Notes: generated by a model not told the origin, from the letters alone. Shown: positions 12,960 to 25,370, counted from the stretch's first letter. The stretch is 64,000 nt of DNA from Gamsiella multidivaricata (GCF_025024155.1 NW_026251716.1:186001-250000); one strand, 5' to 3'. Numbers and translations: made by a program.

Positions 12960-15008
12960 TTAGATCTTGGGTCCCGCAGCGATGACATCGGCCGAAGCCT
13001 GGTCCTGGTACTTTGCAAAGTTCTCCTTGAACAGCTGGGCCAATTTCTTGACGCTCTGCTCAAATTCAGCAGCGGGTCCCCTCCATGCCGTGGCCGGGTT
13101 CAAAACCTCCGCAGGAATACCTGGCATGACCTTGGGGATCTGGAGATCAAAGATCGGGTAGGTCTGATATTCGGCCTTCTTGAGCTCTCCTGAATGGATG
13201 GCGTCGATGATTCCACGGGAGTACTTGAGCGCAATACGCTGGCCTGTTTTGCCGTAGGCTCCTCCAGTCCATCCAGTGTTGATCAGCCACACATCAGCCG
13301 CATGCTGCTGGATCTTCTCGGCCAGCATGGTCGCGTACTTGGTTGGGTGCAGAACCAAGAAGGGCTGGCCGAAGCAGGCAGAGAAGGTCGCCTCAGGTTC
13401 GGTCACACCATCCTCAGTACCGGCCATCTTGGCGGTGAATCCGGAGATGAAGTGGTACATCGCCTGGGCAGATGTCAACTTCGAGACTGGTGGGAGGACT
13501 CCAAAGGCATCGCAAGTGAGCATGATGATATTCTTGGGGTGCCCGCTGCTGATACAGGGAATCAGGGCGTTGGGAATGTACTCAATCGGGTAGGCGCAGC
13601 GGGTGTTCTCAGTCAGAGAATTGTCACTGTAGTCTACCAGACGGGTATCTTCATCCAGGACGACATTCTCGAGGACGGCACCGAAGCGGATGGCTCCAAA
13701 GATCTCGGGTTCCTTTTCCGCAGAGAGATCAATACATTTGGCATAGCAACCACCTTCGATGTTGAAGATACCGGTGTCAGACCAACAATGCTCGTCGTCA
13801 CCGATCAGATGACGACGTGGGTCGGCGGAGAGGGTCGTCTTGCCAGTGCCGGAAAGACCGAAAAAGACGGTGACATCGCCATCCTCGCCTTGGTTAGCGG
13901 AGGAGTGCAAGGAGAGGACACCGGCCTTGGGCATGAGGTAGTGCATGATGGTGAAGACCCCCTTCTTCATCTCACCGGCATACTCGGTTCCGAGAATGAC
14001 CATCTCACGACGATGAAAGTTGATCGAGACTGAAGTGTTGGAAGTCATGCCGGTCGTGTAACGGTTCGCGGGGAAGGCGCCGGCGTTGAGGATAGTGAAA
14101 TCGGGCTCGCCGTACTCCTCGAGCTCGTCGTCCGTGGGGCGGATGAGCATGTTGCGCATGAATAGGCAGTGGTAGGCGCGGGCACAGACCACACGAATCT
14201 TGATCCTGAAATTTTGGTAGGAGGGGTTCTCAAAAGGGTGTTAGAGTGCAGCCCCTTCTGGATTGTTCATTCGCTATCCCATCTCCCCTCTCTTTCTTTC
14301 ATTCACCCCCTCGCTAGCCCCTACCCCCTGGCGCACCTCTCTTTCTGAGTGAGTCCATGCCCACACATACATACTCGAGTTTTTTTTTTTTCTTTCTTAC
14401 CTGTACTTTGGATCCCATCCCGCATATCCGTCAAACACATAAAGCCTCTCCCTGGTGTTCAAGTAGTCGACCGCACGCTCGTGGTTGATTAAGAACGCAT
14501 GCTCGCTCAGCTTCTTATTCACCGGCCCCCACCAGATATCTGCCGTCGTCGTGGACTCATCTACAATACGCTTGTCCTTTGGTGAGCGACCCGTCTTCTT
14601 GCCCGAGCTCGTCACCAACGCTCCCTCAGACGAGATCATTGATCCATCCTCATATCGCAATGCATCCTCGTATAGTTTCGCGACTGAGGCATTGCGGTTC
14701 ATGAGCACATGGTTGTAATCGATCCCTGTGTCGTGGTACATGACCTCCGGGTCGGGATGGTACGCCTTGTGGTGAAGACCGGGGTGGGATTGTTGTGGGT
14801 AATGGCTATGGTGGATATGGCCTGCCGCTATGGTGGCCGAAGAAGAAGAGCCTGCGGAGACATGGCTATCATGGGGCCCGCGCGAATTGCTGGCTAAGAA
14901 TGTTTTGGTCGACGAAGCGGACGAGGCGCTGTTGTCGTTCAGTTTCTCGACCTGGGGATGGTTCTTGGCGCCGGTCGGCGCGCTTGCCTTTTCTTGGTTT
15001 ACCATCAT
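12960..15008 (-). CDS. PCK1: Phosphoenolpyruvate carboxykinase (ATP), EC 4.1.1.49
   Basis: 617-residue protein from two exons, complement 14401-15008 and 12960-14205 (195-nt GT-AG intron with a long T run). It converts oxaloacetate plus ATP to phosphoenolpyruvate, the committed step of cytosolic gluconeogenesis. The P-loop GLSGTGKTT lies at residues 319-327. It is followed by the PEPCK-specific [21 protein letters not shown] region (metal and substrate ligands), and upstream lie [14 protein letters not shown] and ANRYTTGM, all typical of the ATP-dependent class. Length exceeds the usual 530-550 because of a Ser/His-rich N-terminal extension of about 65 residues before the conserved core. Two adjacent ATGs open the frame; I took the first. 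Confidence 0.96.
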
Positions 15009-15930
15009 GGTGGGAAAGTGGAGAGAATGAAGTGAAAGAGAGGTAGAAAAGTGAAGAGGGAGGTGTAGTAGAGAAAGACACTTGCGATAAAAAAAATAAA
15101 AAATAAAAAATAAAAAAACTTGGACGCGGGTCAATAAATGGATGGGTTTGAAAGAGATGAACCCGATAGAAGGGAGGCAGGCTGCTCATTTATATATGAA
15201 AGAAGAAGGTATCTAGACCCATCCATGTTCGACTGGGGCGCGGAACTGACGAAGGGGTGCACTTATTCTTGCATTTGTGAGGATCACCCTTGACCCATGT
15301 TGGTTAGCCCATCGAAACCCCATGTATCCTTTTGAAGGTCGACACTCTGTTCTGTACCTCCTCGGCAGTAAGCAACGGGGAGTAACTGCAGGAAAAAAAA
15401 AGGCCTCATGCAGACACCACGGAAGTTGACGGAAGAGGAGCAAGAGGAGGACGTCAAAGGCGAGGGGGGTCCAACTGAGCTTCAGGTCAGCATTGGAATG
15501 CTGGGGGGTGAGGTATAAGAATAAGGTGAGCATATCCACATGCAGAATGTCCTCATGCACGTTGATGCCATCAAAAGGGGAAGGATATGGAATCTGCTCA
15601 TACTGCGAACAATCATATTCATGACCGGACGCAAATCGAACATGGGCGCAATCATTTCATTCCTGTCTATGGAACCGTAGAGAGATTGTGATACACTAGG
15701 AAGCCGTAAACGAGAAGTGGAGATTACTTGTATAAAAAAAAGGAAGGGAAGAACATAACTCGATATTGATTATAAAGATCTGGGGAAGACTTCGTACAGG
15801 GCAATATGCGCTCGCTGGCATTCTCATACGTATATCAGCTTGCAAAGATAGGATTAAAGATAATAGCCACGGTCCTGAATGACCAAGACCTTCTCGCAAA
15901 CGTCGTTATCTCGGCCACTTCTCGTATATG
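15009..15930. other. PEPCK upstream region, no gene seen
   Basis: Contains the PEPCK leader (A/T runs at about 15088-15118 on the plus strand) and no ORF resembling a protein. It presumably holds the carbon-source-responsive promoter of PEPCK, but I see no binding site that I can name with confidence. Confidence 0.4.
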
Positions 15931-17510
15931 TCAGTAGGAGCGTCTACTTCCCATATGCAAAGGCATGTTCCTATCACTCTGCCATTGCCTATATCCTGTC
16001 CATGGACTTGTCCTGGACCGCCTCGATCTCTACTTCACCATGGATGACTTACTAGAGTAACGGCAATGACGCAGGAAAGGATACCAAGGATCCACTCTTT
16101 TATGTCGGCATCTATGCAGCATTGGGCATCAGTACTCGCTGCTGACGATCTTCTAGTCAATCATGGTCAAGGCCCATTGTCGTATCCGTTCGGTGCGTAC
16201 GTTGCGGTGATCGCTAATGATGGTTCTTGATACCTCTTCTATAGGGCATATCCTCAACCGTCCCAGCAAAGACCAATCAACGGACGGTCAGGTCTTACTA
16301 CGATATTTTACTGAGTACTCTTCTAGGCTGCTTCGGCCTTGGTGGTGGTCACTCTATGGGAGCCCAGACTTATTATTATCACCCCTCCTTTGAGATTTGT
16401 ATGCCTCTCTGCCTGCAGCGGTATCTCTTGGTGGCATCTCGCACGATCTGCTGATAAACCCCAGCAACCAATCGGTATGAATCGCGACTACTTGTGCTCA
16501 TTGGCAGCAGAAGAGGTTCGTCAAGGACAATGAGTACCGTCTGAACCAGAATTGGCGCGTTTTTTTTTTTTGCAAAATCCGCTAGCTCGCGTTCCAGCTC
16601 GAAACCTTGAGCTCCGTGATTATTTTTGGATCTGAATCGTTGTCCGTCGCATCATTGGCCAGAAACATCGTTGTGGATATCCTGGTCTTGTGGCCCTGTT
16701 ATTGACATATACGCTTAGTATCACATGGGCTCTCGACTGGATGGTCCACCAGTACATCCAAACCTGGAGCACCAGATATGATCCCTGACAGTTGTCCTCT
16801 ACAAGGATAGTCGGTTTAAAGACGCTCCGAGCTCGTCTACTATGAAACACAAAAACCATCCAGGACTCGGGATCGTCCTCCACGGTGTCAATCGTTCTAT
16901 TAGCGCCCATGAGAAGATTGGCATCTGTGGTCGAATAGGACCAGGCAAGTCCAGCTTGATTCTCTTGCTCTTCTGTACCATCGAGGTCGTCAAAGGACAG
17001 ATCTTTGTTCATGGGATCTTATCTCGACTGTGGGATTGTACGATGTCTGCTCTCGGCTCTCGATTATCCCTCAGGACCCGGTCATGCTTGCTGACACGAT
17101 CCGATTCAGCCTGGGTCCCTTGGGCACAAGGCTCCACATGAAGTTGTGGCAGGCACTCGAGGACCAGTATCTCAAGGACTATGCCTCGATTATGGAAATA
17201 AGACCCGATGCGATGGTGTTAATGGGAGGCGATAATTCTCAATGGGCCAAAGACAGCTGATTTATCTTGCACAAGCGCTTTTCCACAAGGCCAGTCTGTT
17301 AATCATGAGCCGGAGGCGGATGCGCTGGTGCAAGCGAGTGTTTGGCAAAAGTTCAGTAAATGCATGTTTTGACGATTGTGGAATGAATAGATACGGCGAT
17401 GGATGGCGACAGGAGCATGGCGTTGGGTCAGGGATAGATAACCGAGTTTGGTATACTGACAGTACTATTGGCAGACCAGAGTTTGATCTATTAATCCTCT
17501 GCCTAAGCAT
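15931..17510 (+). pseudogene. Decayed ABCC/MRP-type ABC transporter (C-terminal half)
   Basis: Pieces in shifting plus-strand frames line up in order with the second half of an ABCC exporter. They are: a membrane piece with DAGKDTKDPLFYVGIYAALG (about 16068-16128); KDNEYRLNQN (about 16516-16545), then LAFQLETLSS and a following VIIFGS (about 16587-16635); Walker A region with GRIGPGKSSL (about 16930); RLSIIPQDPVM (about 17060) and DTIRFSLGPLGTR; a signature-loop remnant (about 17240-17275); and the end IDTAMDGDRSMALGQG followed by ITEFG and LLADQS (17386-17490). Stops and frameshifts separate them, including TGA and TAG in the last segment, and the Walker A glycine pattern is altered (IGPGKS). 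The gene is dead. No 5' half was found, so it is truncated or too diverged. Confidence 0.8.
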
Positions 17511-17933
17511 TTAGGGACGTGTAGGGGAACATTACAACGGTGGTATATAGCGTCCATAAAGCGCCGCTGTTTATGTGCACAGCCCGAATGTGTGTACAAA
17601 AGTGTTCACAAATGTCCGCTTAGATGACAACAGTATATGCTTCCATGCAGTAGATCTGCGAGCCCTCTCTGTTTCTCTGTCTTTCCGATTGACCCTCTCA
17701 TTCTCTCATTCCTCCTTTGCTCGCTTTCTATTATGTCTTCCTCAGTTTCATGACCGGATGTTAGCCGTGCCATTGCCCTCCTCCAAAACGACCACTGATA
17801 AAGCCAGGATCTTTGATATGTCGCCCGTGCTGGACACCATTTCCGAGCATCTGTCCGTGGACGGTGTCTAGAGCAGTATTCGTGTGTGCTGCGACTGAGA
17901 TCTGCTTTTCGTCCGCACCAATGGAAGTCCCTT

Positions 17934-17964
<31 letters not shown>

Positions 17965-18900
17965 CAATTGGGAATTCAAATATGATCACAATCCCCGAAC
18001 GGACGAAGAATAGGATTGTGATTATAGGCAGGTCAACTGGATTCGCGCCCTGCATGCTAAACGCTATGGTTCTTTCCTAAACCATACAGGCCGAACCACC
18101 CTCGAGGGCTTCTATGTCAAATGGCTTATCACGAGAACAAGGAGCTTCAGCCAAGTCTTTGCTCGGATGTCGTTGGACGTCGTGTCTCGAAACCCGAAGC
18201 TCGTGTATTTGTAGGTCACCCTTTTTTTTTCTGCGCTCTACTCGATTCGTTTCAGAGCAGCATGCGACAGGCCTTTCGAGAACTTGCCTTCTTGCCGATG
18301 TAGGTCCTGAACGCCGATTCAGAATGCTTCTGCTCGATGCTCTTTGCAATCCTTCAACCCTGGTCACACTTGCTGCTGGGATTACAGACAGGCTATCCCG
18401 GCGAATAACTTGGTCACAAGTAATGCTTTACGCTCGTCACAGGACATAGCTTCAAACGGAGGCATTCAACCATCCGGCGACTCCATATCCGAAGACACGT
18501 TACTTTTGGTCGAGGAACTCTTCTGTTTGAATTCATCAAGAGCTATCCAGAACTCACAGACGTGGCACTTTCGACCATCCATAAAGTTCGCCCAGAGGAC
18601 CTACTGCAGCCACTCGTGTCCCATCGTCCCAAGGTCGACTCGTTACAGCTCAAAAATGGTTCGGACGAGCGTTAAGAGCATGGTGTGGAGTCGGTCCATT
18701 TTGCAGGAACGACCCTGGCACTGTAACTTCTTCAATGAGTGTTCATTAGGCAAAGTAAAAAATATGAAGTAGTCTTGTGAACACTGGCGAGGCATCTAAA
18801 GGGTTCTTGAGAGAAATGAGGCTATTGTATGGAAATGTATCTTGATATATCTTGGAGAGTGCGAACGCTAAGCTGCAGAGAGCCTGTTCCTATCTAAAGT
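17511..18900. other. Decayed coding DNA of unknown origin with a 30-nt T run
   Basis: Short protein-like stretches interrupted by stops: on the plus strand about 18026-18222 (WIRALHAKRYGSFLNHTGRT then FSQVFARMSLDVVSRNPKL) and about 18504-18680 (LLFEFIKSYPELTDVALSTI). On the minus strand about 17800-17930 there is QISVAAHTNTALDTV, which faintly recalls motif Ia of superfamily 1 helicases. T run at 17935-17964. I cannot assign a family, and I treat it as eroded gene or transposon sequence. Confidence 0.4.
17935..17964. repeat. Poly-T homopolymer (30 nt)
   Basis: Uninterrupted run of 30 T in decayed accessory DNA. Confidence 0.95.
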
Positions 18901-20270
18901 GCACCTGATCCTCATATGGTGCTCCTCAAGTAAAGAAAAAATTCAAGTACCGAGTTCTCGAGGGTCTGGAGCCGCAAGGTCCTGGGCTAGTGTAGAAAGT
19001 TTCCTCGCTTTTTTTTTTTTTTTTTTTGTTTTTTTCCTCTTCTTCATCCGTCGTCCTTTCATTTTTTTCCCTTCTTCTCTAGACGCCGTTCTGACCGACT
19101 CTGCCTCGCTAGTCTCCATTATGGCCAGGAGTCTGACGCGGAAGAGACACACCTTTTTCGGCTTTCCTGCATAACCTGTCTTCATTGCACGCCTTGTTAT
19201 ATAGCGCACAGTGAATAGCTCGTAGACAATAAATGTGTCGCCAAAAAAGCAAAAAGTAAAAAGATAAATCGACGCGCTGAAAGAAGAACATAAGCGATAC
19301 CTACGCGTGGCTCAATGATAGTCGCTGCAGCAGCCAGGCCCATTGTCTCGCTGATGGTACAGTCTTTGACCACAGGAAAGTCGCATGTAAAGGGTTGCTT
19401 GCACTCTTCTCTAAAAGGAAAAAACGCATGGGCCACATACGTCTGGCACGAGCAGTCAGTCAAGGTTTAAACCACCCTGGTCAGGCAATACCGACCGGAA
19501 GGGCCAAAGACGGTGATGGGTCTCATTCCTTGCTCTCCACAGGACACCTTGGTCTGTGTTAGCATGGAGAGTGGCAGGGCTGCTGTTGCTCATTGTCACC
19601 TGCCGCGATCCTCATTGCTGATGACTCTAATCCTGGGATCGGGTGGTTTTTTTTTTGCGGTTACACTAGGCTGCGCTGCAGAAGAGGCAGCAGAGTGTCA
19701 ACGGTGCGGCTTTATTAGCTCCCCATGGGTGCTGTTACTTGTAGCATTCTTTCTGGGGCATTTGCTGATGTGCGTTACAAGGCTTGTACCAGTTTGCCAC
19801 CTGCTGGTTGCTGCACTAGGTGATATTCCTTTATTTGATCCAGGCACAGGAGCATTAAACTATGGATCGTACATCAGCTATTGAAGGATCCATTCAACAA
19901 GGAATGTTTCGAACTGGATAGTTTGGTCCGAGCAGATCAGGGTCGCTTTAGTATGTCTTTACCGACCACTGCCTACAAGCGTGCTGCTACGAAAGAGTAC
20001 CATTGTCTCCACTGTGCGTGTCTACGTCCTTTCTCTCGCTCTTCTTCCTTGCTGTTACCATTACTTATTCTTGTCTCGTTTTGGGAGCAGCATCGTCCAC
20101 TAGCGTTGCTGCGATCGATGCTGGGTGTGCCTCTGGATGCATCTCCGCAGGGGTATCTGCGCGAGTGCCTGTTCTGGAGGGTGGATTTCATTATGTGGAT
20201 GGACTGGCCGCAATGCACTCGTCCGTAAATGGCTCTAGCTGATGGTGGCGCTGATGGTGGCGCTGACTGC

Positions 20271-20350
20271 ATATAAACCGGCGGCTGTACCTCACTCTTT
20301 TCTTTTCTTTTCTCTTCTTTTCTCCAGGTCACTGCTTCACGTCAAGGTAA
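20271..20350 (+). promoter_or_regulatory. Putative promoter and first splice donor inside repeat copy A
   Basis: The box atataaa (20271-20277) is followed 20-60 bp downstream by a C/T-rich initiator-like tract and then by a consensus donor (gtaagt at 20347) fused to a branch-point-like tactaac. The same arrangement is at 41401-41480 in copy B. That it drives transcription is inference from the sequence alone. Confidence 0.4.
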
Positions 20351-20410
20351 GTACTAACATCCAGCTCCACTCTCTCCACTCCTCTCTTCACACCTCCACC
20401 ATATATGCTC

Positions 20411-20499
20411 CCACTCTTTGCACCTGCACTTTTCGAGCCTCCACTCTTCCACTCTTTGCACCTGCACTCTCCGCGTCTTCACTCTTTGCACCTGCACTC
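20411..20499. repeat. Three imperfectly spaced copies of cactctttgcacctgcact
   Basis: The 19-bp word begins at 20412, 20450 and 20480 within a C/T-rich leader-like tract, and is repeated exactly in copy B about 1130 bp after its own core start. Function unknown. Confidence 0.85.
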
Positions 20500-21057
20500 T
20501 GATATCGCCGCTCACCTCTCCACTGTCCTCTCTCTCTTTGTGTGCTGTTCGGTCTCGTTCCTCTCTCTTATATCCTCTCTCTCTATCTCTGTCGCTCTCC
20601 CTTCCCTTCTTCCCACCTTTCGCAGAGCTTTCTTGGACTTTGTACACCGCAGAGTCAGCCGTACAAGCACACTTGCGGGGTTCCCTGTTTTTTTTGTTTT
20701 GTTCGTTTTTTTTTTCCCCGTATTTTTTTTTCCGTATTCTTTTCTAGTTTTTTTTGTTCATCACCGGGACGAAGAACACGAAAAAGCTACGAAAATGAAA
20801 TCGAAAAACAAAAATTCAAGGATGAACAGCCCCATTTCTGAGGCCTAAGGTCAGTAGTGGTTGGCAAAGAGCGGGCCCCCCTCTTTTGCGATTTCTTTGT
20901 GCAGCAGTTCCCCTCTGAATAACACTGAGTCTTGCACATTCTGCTCTGCGCTTGACGAGGCGGTTTCTTGTTGCCAAAGACACCCTGTTAGCTCTAGTGC
21001 CAATGATGACCAGGGCCTTATTCTGCGTGATTGGGGGTTACACATGGGTTCGAGGGC

Positions 21058-21240
21058 TAATAAAAAAGATTGGTCAACGGGGGTGCATGGGTTGCTGCGT
21101 GAGATCTACTCTTTTTTCCCACATTCGTGGTTTTTTGGGGCACCATGGCTTGCAACCTGCTCGAGGTGTGCCCTGCACGGCCTTGCTCTTCTGAGTAAGA
21201 CTGACCGATGGCAAGCCGGCTTTCTTCTTTTCCTCTTTTT
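21058..21240. repeat. Internal repeat of copy A, unit 1
   Basis: Shares the ordered words ccatggcttgcaacctgc, gtgccctgcac, gagtaag and gaccgatggcaa with unit 2 at 22190-22345, in the same orientation about 1.1 kb away. Unit 1 is also present in copy B (42189-42360); unit 2 is not. Confidence 0.7.
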
Positions 21241-22189
21241 CCTTTTCTCTTTTTTCTTTTTCTTCTTTCGTTCCTTTTTCCCTTTCTTCTTTTCCTTCTG
21301 CCAAAAAGACTAGAGTAGAAGAGTGAAGTAAAATAAAATGGATGAAATAAAATAAAACAAAATAAAATATAACAAAATACAATAGAATAAAGTGAAGCAA
21401 AATAAATAAAGTAAAATGAAGCAGAATAAGACGAAGCAGAATGAAACGAACTAAAATAAAAGAAGCAATATGAAATGGATTTCAGGAACAGCCATTGTCT
21501 TCTCTGACGACTGCCTTGTACGATCGATAACATACTCGCTTTGTACTATATGTGTTGCCAGCGATGTAGCTGGGGGATAGGGTGCAGCTCTTTTTGAAGA
21601 TGCTTGATGCACTTGCGCGATTAGCAACTGCAGTATCAGCAGCAGCAGCAGTAGTAGTAGCAGTAGCGGCAGCAGTACATCGAAGTGTCCGCACTGGTCT
21701 CCGTCCAAGCTGGCTATCAGTTTTTTTTCCTCCTTGGCGGCAAGTGAGACACTCTGATGACCGGCTGCAGACCTCTTGCGGTGTCACGCGAGTTCATGCA
21801 AGGGATACGCGTAATAGTATGTCGATACATGGACGTTGCACAGAAGTGCCGCAGTTCACTGCTGTGATGTATGTCTAGCTGGCGGTGGTATCTATAGCAG
21901 GCTAGTGAGCTGGATATCGGTCTGGCACGCAGCGATGATTGTGTAGGAATTGATAGGCATAACCCTGGCGTGATGAGCTGTCGTTAGGGATCACTACGCG
22001 CGTGCATTATGGAGCGAAGAGGCAGCCTTACTGTTTATGTCTCGGTCATCGACAGCACTGGTCGCTTCATCTTTTTTTCTGACCAGTTGGTTCATTTAGT
22101 GGTAGTCTCAGGCTTGCTTCCTTGCTTTCTTGCTTGTCGTCGCCAGTTAGCAGCATGCCGTCATCTTTCTTGGGGATGTCGTAATAGGG

Positions 22190-22345
22190 ATAATAAAACA
22201 ATAGAAGCCGCTCCGGGGCCGATATTTTTTCCCGCTTGTGATGTTTTTTTTTGGGATGCCATGCCTTGCAACCTGCCCGTAGTGTGTCCTGCACAGTCTT
22301 TACTCTTCCGAGTAAGTCTGGCCGATGGCAACCCGACCTTTTCTC
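22190..22345. repeat. Internal repeat of copy A, unit 2
   Basis: Diverged relative of 21058-21240: ccatgccttgcaacctgc, gtgtcctgcac, gagtaag and ggccgatggcaa in the same order and orientation, followed in both cases by a T-rich run. It lies just beyond the point where copies A and B stop matching. The pair could be old terminal repeats of an element, but they are short and diverged. Confidence 0.65.
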
Positions 22346-24900
22346 TATTTTTTTTTTTTGTTTTTGTTTCTCCATTTTCGATACATTACGCAATACCTTT
22401 GGCACCTGGACTTGACGCTTTGACTTGAACTCACCATGGGAACGGACGTGAGTGTGGCTGTCAGCCTATGGAACCTGTCTATGCGGTCAACATATCTATC
22501 AAGGACATACTGCTGAATGCGGGCTAGCAATGACTGCGATGGTGGCACAAAGACGCGGCGCGTAAACAACATGTTGTGAGCGCTAATCCAGTTCGATTGT
22601 ACTTGACTTGGTGTCACAAGGAGTGCATTACTACAACATCATCGTCACTGAAACTGAAGGCATGCGCACTTTGGGCTTTTCTTTTTCGCTATTTTATCGC
22701 TATGCTGTATTCATTGTTTGCAGCAGTGTCCCCGAACTATTGTGCCATGTCCTACGAGCGAATGACAAGCACAAGTTCTTTACTTAAACGTGTAGAACAG
22801 ATTAGTTCAAGTCTCCAGAATTATATCAGCACGACAGGGTTTCCTCCAATGCCGCATAAGCGCCCTGAATGCATTGGTTCAAGCACACGGCCTTCCTGTG
22901 CTAAATGGCAAGATCTACCTTCAGAACACCATAGGCCTGCTTGTAGGCCTCTGGAAACAAGATACCCCCTTTAACAAACGCGTTAGTTTAATATACGTTT
23001 CCTTTCATTCGTGCAAGGTTACTTACTTTGGGAGGATATCCTTTTGACCGAGTGGTCCAGGACCGACACCCACAGAGCCAGGACGTCATTACAGGTTCAG
23101 CCTACGATATAAAACGAGAGATGATAATCAGGAGCACAAAAAGACGCTTCAAAGATACGCGCCATTGCATAAAGTAAAACGTTTAGTGCTGTAAAAACTT
23201 TCATGCATCTTACATCTATGTCTGTCTCCTCCAGCAGACATCCTTCCTCCATGAACTCGTTACGCAGAAGTCACCGATTCTCAACCAGTTGCGCATATGT
23301 TATGCGATGCCTCACTTTTTTACAGTAGCCGAGTGTATCCTTGCAGGCACTGCAGGCACGGAAAACATGTGATCCCATTGACGCATATTGCTTTTATGAA
23401 CATAAATTCCTCCTGGTAGAACGTTCATATGCCGCCTCGGACATCGTTGGGGCCCTATTTTAAACAAGGTTAAATGTTAGTTAGTATAAAAACTTATATA
23501 CATAGTCTCCTTGAGCAAAATGGTATCCTTATCCTGCTATATCTGGGTATTATTGAGGGTACGACATTGATGTGGGAGAAGAGACACAATACCAGCGCTC
23601 TCACATTGCCGATGGAATTGGAAGTAAAGCATTGACACATGGGACTTAAAAAAGCGTTCTGTATCATATCACAACCTACATTCGCACCAGTTATATGACA
23701 TTAATTGCCAGAAAAACTAAGCACTTTATTAGCGATTACCACGGCTCTTCCCTGTTGACCCCATGACTCCGGCAGTTCTTAGCAAGCTCGAATATAGGAG
23801 TGGTGCCGTAAGCTAGCGCTGCTATAGCTGCAAGCACGGAAGGAGATTAGGAGGCAGGGGTGCCGTTCTGGCACAGATGCAAACACATGACTCCCTGTAT
23901 TTTTTACATTAGCATGTCCGAGTCGTGTCCGAGGTATCTCTTGAATGAAATGCACCAATACGATCCTGATCTGCCAGTAGCCTAGCGATCCTATGTACGC
24001 CTAAAAGCCAGCCTGGAGTTGAGACGATGATATACAAATGACGCAACACGTCCATTCAGTTGCAAATGGTGGATTAAAGAGTCGACGCCGTCGAGTCGCA
24101 GGAGAGGAATAAGACTTGATATTACAATATGATAATCCAGTAGAAAGCGGCTTGAAGTAGTGAACCGATAGTACAGCAGAGTCATAAATAAAATATGTGC
24201 CGTTTTCAATTTGTTGGTTTGCTGCACAGCAATTACGGCAACAACCTAGACAATCCTGACTTCCGATCTTTCGGACTCAACATAAATGCGTCACTGGAGC
24301 GGTCTTACATGCCAGCCAGGCAACCCGGACGGAGACGTAGCCTGGGAGGTAGTAGCAGCAAGGTCATGGGTCTCGAGGAGGAACTCACAGTTTGCAATTT
24401 GTCATGCGTGCTATTGCCCCCCCTCCAGCGGTAGATGGGGTGTTATAGGTGGATAGCCTAGTAAGGCCAGCCAGGGTCGCGTGGTGTAATGTGTCCATTG
24501 GTTCAGTGTAGGAGTCCAGAAAGGGCGCGTTGTTGTCAGCAGACTGCAGCCGCTTGTTTCACTCCTGGCAACTTGAGCCAGTCGTGTTCAGCGGAGGATC
24601 CAGATGCTTACAGCGACGACAACATGTTGGACGTTTTCCCTTTATTTTGCCTGTCTATGAATTTTTGTCCGGTAATGGTATGTTTGAAGTGACACAAATA
24701 GTGAGCCTGAGGGACCGATGTGGAAGTGGAGAGCATTTGTCAGTGGATTCTAGCGTGTCCGCAATCGGTCATTGGCTCACAAGATTTCAACTACGAAAAT
24801 ATCTTGTTGATAGTCTGGTATGCAATTCGCTCATCCCATGCCGCAAAAGCGGCGACACAGGGACACAGGAGTATGGGAGATAGATGGTAGCACAACAGAA
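22346..24900. other. Gene-poor accessory DNA, decayed coding scraps only
   Basis: No intact gene. A protein-like stretch at about 22857-22980 (ALNALVQAHGLPVLNGKIYL) has stops just upstream and cannot be named. The rest is AT-richer and featureless to my reading. A T run of 26 follows at 24922-24947. Confidence 0.4.
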
Positions 24901-24921
24901 TGGTGTGCTACTACAAAGTGG

Positions 24922-24947
24922 TTTTTTTTTTTTTTTTTTTTTTTTTT
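24922..24947. repeat. Poly-T homopolymer (26 nt)
   Basis: Uninterrupted run of 26 T in gene-poor DNA. Confidence 0.95.
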
Positions 24948-25370
24948 GGGCAAGACAAGTGGACGGAGCTAGTCTAGCATCGATATTCGATGATAACGAT
25001 AAAGGGCGGTGACATCCAGTTGATAGCAACGGTAATGGCCGATGAAGTAAGAGACTGCAACATGTTTTCCACCATTGCATATCAAACTTGTTTTATGTTT
25101 GTATGCAGCCTACCTAGGAGCGAGAGCAATCTGAGAGTTAGGTTTACCATAGGTTCTTCCCCCTATGCACTTGCTGGTCTTTCAACGGTTTATGTGGGTG
25201 AATAGGCAGGTTGATGCATGTTTGTTACATTGGAGATGTTCATTTCCAAGTTTGCTCTTGCCGCGTTCCTCCTCATTTCGGCGGCCGACAAGGAGTATAT
25301 TGCAAAGACAGTAAAAAAAGAAAGCGTTAGTTCAATAGATTGCTCATGATGGGCAGGGCTGAACTGGAAT

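Larger units (their letters stand above)
19090..22160. repeat. Dispersed ~3 kb repeat, copy A
   Basis: Direct-orientation partner of 40150-43285. From 19471 (matching 40602, offset 21131) the copies are nearly identical for about 1.8 kb, with only a handful of base changes and small T-run differences. Divergence rises after about 21240. Recognisable similarity ends near 22160. To the left (19090-19470) similarity is clear but much lower. Contents: a TATA-like atataaa (20271) preceded by a 12-bp tandem (gctgatggtggc x2) and followed by a C/T-rich tract with the donor-like aaggtaagtactaac; three copies of cactctttgcacctgcact (20412, 20450, 20480); a pyrimidine tract followed by an AAAAT-rich tract (21215-21480); and an AGC/AGT triplet run (21630-21675). 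No transposase, reverse transcriptase or terminal repeat was recognised, so the class is unknown. Confidence 0.85.

Noticed and set aside
12960..14033. Plus-strand ORF 13194-14033 opposite PEPCK
   Set aside because: Shadow of the strongly codon-biased PEPCK gene.
17770..17930. Helicase motif Ia-like peptide on the minus strand
   Set aside because: A single 15-residue resemblance beside a homopolymer with no other helicase motif in order; too weak to call.
19880..20228. 115-codon ORF shared by both repeat copies
   Set aside because: Conserved only because the DNA is near identical; another overlapping frame is just as open and neither resembles a transposon protein.
20242..21313. ORFs inside repeat copy A and their twins in copy B (41372-42325)
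   Set aside because: Overlapping low-complexity frames, many disrupted by single T-run changes between copies, so no frame is conserved.
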